From contig CAKVDS010000035.1 of the NCBI GenBank assembly GCA_934726455.1, positions 1-26,308 of the forward strand: 26,308 bases of DNA, in the 5' to 3' direction. The DNA comes from an uncultured Bacteroidales bacterium (GTDB lineage Bacteria; Bacteroidota; Bacteroidia; Bacteroidales; UBA932). The notes beneath the pieces were generated by a model, which was not told where the DNA came from, did not search any database, and worked only from the letters and a program-made list of their open reading frames with translations. This document shows positions 22,685 through 26,308 of the stretch, piece by piece. How positions within the stretch are numbered: position 1 is the stretch's first letter; each line of letters opens with the position of its first letter. The position numbers and the translations under genes are program-made.

Positions 22685-23542
22685 CTACTTCTCCTTTTTC
22701 TTGTCAAACCACGAGCGTCTCAAGGTCGAGAGGCGCATCATCTCCTTCATAGTATCCTCATCCGAGTTCCTGACAGCATCACGCAGCTGCCCGAACTTCT
22801 CCATGAAAAGATCCATCTGGCGCAGCAGCTCCTCCCGGTTCTCCAGAAAGAGTTCCGTCCACATGTCCTCATTGATACGGGCGATACGCGTGAGGTCACG
22901 GAAAGAGTCGCCGGTATAGTCCACCAGATGCCTGGAATCCTTGCACGTCATCAGAGCCACGGCAATGCAGTGCGTCAGCTGGGAGAGAAATCCCACCATC
23001 TCGTCGTGCGTCTCGGGACTGATGGAGGAAATTCTCCCGAACCCCATGTCACGAGCCATATCCTCCACCACGGCAATGCCTTCAGGGGTGTTGCGCACAG
23101 TAGGGGTGATGATGAAATTCGCCCCCTTGAATATGTCAGGATCACTGTACCCTATCCCCGAAAACTCCCGTCCCGCCATGGGATGGGCCGGTACGAACTC
23201 CACCTTCCCGGCAAGCATTCCCTGCACCGCCGGAACTATGCATGACTTGACCCCGGAAACATCGGTAAGGATGGTGCCGCGCCGAAGATGTCTCCCGTTT
23301 GAGCGCACCCAATCCATGAACACACTGGGATAGAGGGCGGAAACCACAATGTCAAAACTCCCTATATACTTGGGGTCGGGACCTGCCTGCCCGGACTTTA
23401 TCCAGCCCTTGCGCAGGGCAAAGTCAAGAGCATCCTGACGATCGGAAAGACCGCCCACCTCATATCCGGCAGCGCTCAACGCGGCAGCATAAGAGCCGCC
23501 CATAAGACCCAATCCGACTATAAGAACCTTTTTGTTTTTCAT
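22685..23542 (-). CDS. tyrA: prephenate dehydrogenase
   Basis: From the ATG at 23542 the protein has 285 residues: an N-terminal Rossmann fold with GLGLMGGSYA at 10-19, the prephenate-binding HPMAGREFSGIGYSD block and a C-terminal helical dimerisation region (THCIAVALM, ARINEDMW). It oxidatively decarboxylates prephenate to 4-hydroxyphenylpyruvate on the way to tyrosine. There is no chorismate mutase or ACT domain. The chosen start overlaps the aroC stop (ATGA) and has GGAGGGG a few bases upstream, one of the few strong ribosome binding sites in the window; the 29 extra N-terminal residues of a longer reading would lie inside aroC and precede the Rossmann glycine loop. Confidence 0.92.
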   Translation of the reverse strand: MKNKKVLIVGLGLMGGSYAAALSAAGYEVGGLSDRQDALDFALRKGWIKSGQAGPDPKYIGSFDIVVSALYPSVFMDWVRSNGRHLRRGTILTDVSGVKSCIVPAVQGMLAGKVEFVPAHPMAGREFSGIGYSDPDIFKGANFIITPTVRNTPEGIAVVEDMARDMGFGRISSISPETHDEMVGFLSQLTHCIAVALMTCKDSRHLVDYTGDSFRDLTRIARINEDMWTELFLENREELLRQMDLFMEKFGQLRDAVRNSDEDTMKEMMRLSTLRRSWFDKKKEK

Positions 23543-24630
23543 CTTTCCCCTCCCAAGAAGTCCGTTCCGAAGCGAAGAGCGAGTGCATCGCAGAGCACAA
23601 CGGCCACCATGCTCGTCACGACGATGCATATACGGCGGACAATCGCCGGATCATGACGCCCCTTAAGGCTCAATACTGTTTCCCTGCCATGACGGAAATC
23701 CACAGTGTCCTGCGCCTTGAAGATGGAAGGTGTGGGACGCACCGCCATGTTGAAGACAAGCGGCATGCCGTTGCTGATGCCGCCGTTGATGCCGCCGCTG
23801 CGGTTGGTCGTGGTGACTATGCGTCCGTCCTTGATCCGGAACGGGTCGTTGGCCGCTGAACCGCGCATTGCAGCAAGGCCGAAGCCATCACCGAATTCTA
23901 TTCCCTTGATGCCGCCGATAGCGAAAACAGCGCGGGAAATCATCCCCTCAAGGGAGTCAAACCACGGCTCGCCCACCCCGGCCGGAAGTCCGCAGACTGC
24001 GCTCTGGACAACACCGCCCACTGAATCTCCGTCCTCCTTGGCCTTGAGAATCGCATCCCCCATCGCCTCAGAAACATCATCAAGCACCGGGAAATGCTTG
24101 GTTTCCAATGATTTGATTTCGTCTTCAGGATCGAGACCGAACGGCCTGTCGTCGACTCCGGCACAACTCAAGATATGAGTGCCCACAGATATTCCCTTTG
24201 ACTTCAATGCGGTCAGGCATATAGCTCCGGCGGCCACCACCCCTGCAGTCACCCTTCCGGAAAAATGCCCGCCGCCGCGGAGATCCTCGAAACCGTGGTA
24301 CTTCATCTCCGCAGCGAAGTCACTGTGCGAAGGACGTGCTATGCCTTCATGATAGTCCGAACTGCGGACATTTTCATTGGGCATGACTATGGTAATCGGT
24401 GCCCCGGTAGTATACCCGTCATATACTCCGCTGATTATCTGATAATTGTCCTTCTCCACACGGGCCGTATCGAGAGGTCCGGAAGGACGGCGGCGAGAGA
24501 GTTGCGAGGCGATGAACACTTCATCTGCCCGTATGCCTGGTGCAAGCCCGTCGAGCACGACACCCACGGCAGGGCCATGACTCTCGCCGAATACAGTCAG
24601 GATGACACTGGTGCCTATGGAATTTTTCAT
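23539..24630 (-). CDS. aroC: chorismate synthase
   Basis: From the ATG at 24630 the protein has 363 residues, normal for the family. Signatures: FGESHGPAVGVVLDG near the N-terminus, RPSHSDFAAEMKYHGFEDLR followed by GGGHFSGRVT, and SGGINGGISNGMPLVF in the C-terminal half. It converts 5-enolpyruvylshikimate-3-phosphate to chorismate with reduced flavin. The MKNSIGTS start is used because it gives the family's N-terminus and follows the pheA stop by 5 bases; an upstream start would overlap pheA. Overlaps tyrA by 4 bases. Confidence 0.94.
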   Translation of the reverse strand: MKNSIGTSVILTVFGESHGPAVGVVLDGLAPGIRADEVFIASQLSRRRPSGPLDTARVEKDNYQIISGVYDGYTTGAPITIVMPNENVRSSDYHEGIARPSHSDFAAEMKYHGFEDLRGGGHFSGRVTAGVVAAGAICLTALKSKGISVGTHILSCAGVDDRPFGLDPEDEIKSLETKHFPVLDDVSEAMGDAILKAKEDGDSVGGVVQSAVCGLPAGVGEPWFDSLEGMISRAVFAIGGIKGIEFGDGFGLAAMRGSAANDPFRIKDGRIVTTTNRSGGINGGISNGMPLVFNMAVRPTPSIFKAQDTVDFRHGRETVLSLKGRHDPAIVRRICIVVTSMVAVVLCDALALRFGTDFLGGER

Positions 24631-24635
24631 CTTCT

Positions 24636-25706
24636 TCAGAATGAACCGACTACCTTCAGGCGGTCGCAAAGAGTGCCGAGTTCGTTGAGCATGCTGCGCC
24701 CGTCAGGAGTGGCGATGTTGCCGTCGAGCTCGACATAAAAGTAATAGTTCCACATCAGGCCCTTCATCGGGCGGCTGCGGAGACAGCTCATGTTGTAGCC
24801 GTGTGCTCCTATGATGTTGAGCGTCTTGGCCAGAGACCCGGCCTCGTTCTTGACGGTGAACATCAAGATAAAATGGCTGTCGCGCGTACGGCTGAAAGAC
24901 TGAGCCCGGGAGAAAGCGGCGAAGCGCGTGGTGTTGACACTGGAGCCGTTGATACGGGCTTCTATCACTTTAAGTCCGTATATTTCAGCACATTCAGCGC
25001 TTCCTATCGCTGCCACGCTCTTGTCTGCGGTACCGGCGACCATCTTGGCTGCGGAAGCCGTATTGGGATATTCGTGCTGGATCAACCCGTGCCGGCGAAT
25101 ATACTCCGAACACTGCGACAAGGCCTGAGGGTGGCTCACAACCTCTTTGACAGTCTCAAGACTTGCGCCTTCGACTCCGAGAAGGTTCTGAACCGCTTCT
25201 ATGGCCTCCACCTTGTTGATGAACAGCGGGCCGGAGAACATCAGGTCAGTGACGGCGGAAACCTCCCCTGCCGAACTGTTCTCAAAAGGCAGCACAGCAG
25301 AATCACATTCCCCGCCGGCACAGGCGCCGTATGCACTCTCAAAATCCCTGTACGGAACAAGCTCGGCACCGGGAAACATCCTCTCCGCAGCAATGCCGGC
25401 AAAAGCACCCGGCACACCGCTGTAGGCTATCTTCATCCCGGAAAGCAGACGCTGCTGATATTTGCGGGACAGAGCCATCAGTTCCTGCTCGAAACTGACA
25501 AAATACTCCCGGAGAGTGTCATCTTTGACAAGCGCTGAATTGCGCCTGATCACCTCCGCTTCACGTGCGGGGTCAGAGATCGGAAGAGCTTCCCTGCGCT
25601 TGATGTCAGCCACAAGGCCGCATTCTGTCATGCGCTGCTCGAAAAGTTCTGCCAACTTGGAATCTATCTCATTGATTCTCTTTCTGATATCATCAAGACT
25701 GTCCAT
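24636..25706 (-). CDS. pheA: bifunctional chorismate mutase / prephenate dehydratase (P-protein)
   Basis: A 356-residue P-protein. Residues 1-90 are an AroQ-type chorismate mutase (IRKRINEIDSKLAELFEQRM, then DPAREAEVIRRN). Residues about 91-270 are prephenate dehydratase (KIAYSGVPGAFA, VLPFENSSAGEV, and the catalytic NTTRFAAFSR block). The C-terminal 75 residues are an ACT domain (NEAGSLAKTLNIIGAHGYNM, then CLRSRPMKGLMWNYYFYVEL), the usual phenylalanine feedback site. It makes phenylpyruvate from chorismate. First protein gene of the aromatic operon; its ATG is only 12 bases after the 3' end of tRNA-Arg, with no room for a separate promoter. Confidence 0.94.
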   Translation of the reverse strand: MDSLDDIRKRINEIDSKLAELFEQRMTECGLVADIKRREALPISDPAREAEVIRRNSALVKDDTLREYFVSFEQELMALSRKYQQRLLSGMKIAYSGVPGAFAGIAAERMFPGAELVPYRDFESAYGACAGGECDSAVLPFENSSAGEVSAVTDLMFSGPLFINKVEAIEAVQNLLGVEGASLETVKEVVSHPQALSQCSEYIRRHGLIQHEYPNTASAAKMVAGTADKSVAAIGSAECAEIYGLKVIEARINGSSVNTTRFAAFSRAQSFSRTRDSHFILMFTVKNEAGSLAKTLNIIGAHGYNMSCLRSRPMKGLMWNYYFYVELDGNIATPDGRSMLNELGTLCDRLKVVGSF

Positions 25707-25718
25707 AAAAACAACTTG

Positions 25719-25790
25719 TACCCCCTAGGCGAATCGAACGCCTATCGTAGGAACCGGAATCCTAAATTTTATCCATTAAACTAAGGGGGC
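25719..25790 (-). tRNA. tRNA-Arg (anticodon CCG)
   Basis: Cloverleaf on the minus strand: acceptor GCCCCCT/AGGGGGT (first pair G-U) plus discriminator A; D arm GTTTAATGGATAAAA; anticodon stem TAGGA/TCCTA around loop TTCCGGT, anticodon CCG reading CGG; T arm AGGCG-TTCGATT-CGCCT. The CCA end is not encoded. The pheA start codon follows 12 bases later. Confidence 0.93.
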
Positions 25791-25803
25791 GGTTACCGAA
25801 ATG

Positions 25804-25811
25804 CAAATATA
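25804..25811 (-). promoter_or_regulatory. promoter -7 box TATATTTG of tRNA-Arg and the aromatic operon
   Basis: TATATTTG matches TAnnTTTG and ends 13 bases before the first tRNA nucleotide. No clear TTG at -33. A 7-base inverted repeat (GAAATGC 25798-25804 and GCATTTC 25823-25829) brackets the box. Confidence 0.55.
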
Positions 25812-26117
25812 CTAAATTTTTCGCATTTCAGCTGCGCCTCGACAAGTTCCGTTAGAGAAGTGTCGTGGCGGCACTGTGTGTTGGGGGTTCAGCAGTGCGG
25901 TGGCGCGTAAATATTTAACAACCAGCAAAATATCCATTTACCCTATCCTTAATTCAGGACAAGACAATTCTTGAATCGATTGATATACAGATTGTTATCC
26001 GCCACAACCAACACTCAGTCGCCCATTCCATGACCATCGTAAAAGACTACTTCCGGAAATTGCCCGGAAGAGTACGCTCCATCCTAGCAAGCGACACCGT
26101 ATCCAGCAACATTATCA
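25812..26117. other. AT-rich intergenic stretch upstream of tRNA-Arg
   Basis: No supported gene. The longest open frames are about 40 codons and match nothing. It holds the inverted repeat near the tRNA promoter and a CTTCCGG/CCGGAAG hairpin at 26050-26070. Confidence 0.5.
26050..26070 (-). terminator. possible terminator of the right-edge gene
   Basis: A perfect 7-base stem CTTCCGG/CCGGAAG with a 7-base loop, about 48 bases after the stop of the minus-strand gene at 26118. The only T-rich tract following it on the minus strand is TCTTTT, five bases away, so termination would be weak. Confidence 0.3.
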
Positions 26118-26308
26118 TCATAAATTATACGCCAAAATCAATTGATGTTTGATGTCAGAGAATGACATTGTCATTGACCATTCTTGTTCTTGATTTAAGC
26201 CGACCTTGATTACATATAGGAATGATTCCTTTCGATAATAACGCTCTCCGAATTTTTTAAGAGAATTGTCTATCGTGTCGGCTTTTGCAAGAAGACAGGT
26301 GAGTTGAT
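26118..26308 (-). CDS. 3' end of an unidentified gene, cut off by window edge
   Basis: An uninterrupted frame enters from the right edge and stops at 26118, giving the last 62 residues of a protein. The part seen includes KADTIDNSLKKFGERYY and ends DIKHQLILAYNL: ordinary charged and hydrophobic composition, no repeats, AT-rich codons like the defence island rather than the neighbouring core genes. I recognise no family. Confidence 0.5.
   Translation of the reverse strand, partial: QLTCLLAKADTIDNSLKKFGERYYRKESFLYVIKVGLNQEQEWSMTMSFSDIKHQLILAYNL

Noticed and set aside
25719..25790. tRNA-Arg as an integration site for the defence island
   Set aside because: The tRNA 3' end faces pheA 12 bases away with intact core genes, and the island is 11 kb distant; no duplicated tRNA end is seen at the island edge.
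26030..26155. 41-codon plus-strand ORF near the right edge
   Set aside because: Overlaps the better-supported minus-strand partial gene and a hairpin; no ribosome binding site or promoter box found.

Overview
The window looks like a chromosomal segment of a Bacteroidota bacterium, most likely a member of the Bacteroidales. The evidence is the repeated Bacteroidota-type promoter element TAnnTTTG (some copies with a TTG about 19-20 bases upstream), the lack of strong Shine-Dalgarno sequences in front of most genes, a tRNA without an encoded CCA end, and the gene families present. I cannot name the genus from sequence alone.

The left part, about 1-14,050, is an AT-richer defence island. Everything in it is on the minus strand and so tightly packed that it reads as one transcription unit starting near 13,930. 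In transcription order it holds: a 799-residue protein that strings together transcription-apparatus-like DNA-binding modules (two RNA-polymerase-alpha-CTD-like helix-hairpin-helix segments, a sigma-region-4-like helix-turn-helix and a HARE-HTH-like domain); BrxP (PAPS-reductase-like, ferredoxin-like and DUF4007-like regions); a possible overlapping 41-residue ORF; BrxC (large P-loop ATPase); PglZ; a short BrxL AAA+ protein without a Lon protease domain; a WYL regulator; a possible 40-residue ORF; and the start of a DUF1016/YhcG-type PD-(D/E)XK nuclease cut by the window edge. The brxP-brxC-pglZ-brxL core matches BREX type 4. The leading 799-residue gene is not part of the published core as I know it and is the best candidate for something undescribed.

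Between about 13,990 and 14,460 lies a compact non-coding zone. It carries two adjacent palindromes upstream of the BREX promoter, a cluster of short hairpins, three GTAC-bounded hairpin units at a regular 51-base period, and short tandem repeats. Base composition changes here, so it may be one edge of the island. No integrase or transposase is visible.

From about 14,460 to 25,790 the sequence is GC-richer housekeeping chromosome: queD with a small ORF upstream; rmuC plus a second WYL regulator that is a clear paralog of the island one; a papain-like lipoprotein gene convergent with a DUF3737 gene; an aminotransferase and acyl-CoA ligase pair; and an aromatic amino acid operon (pheA, aroC, tyrA, DAHP synthase) that starts only 12 bases after tRNA-Arg(CCG). 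The last 500 bases are AT-rich again, with a non-coding stretch and the 3' end of an unidentified minus-strand gene.
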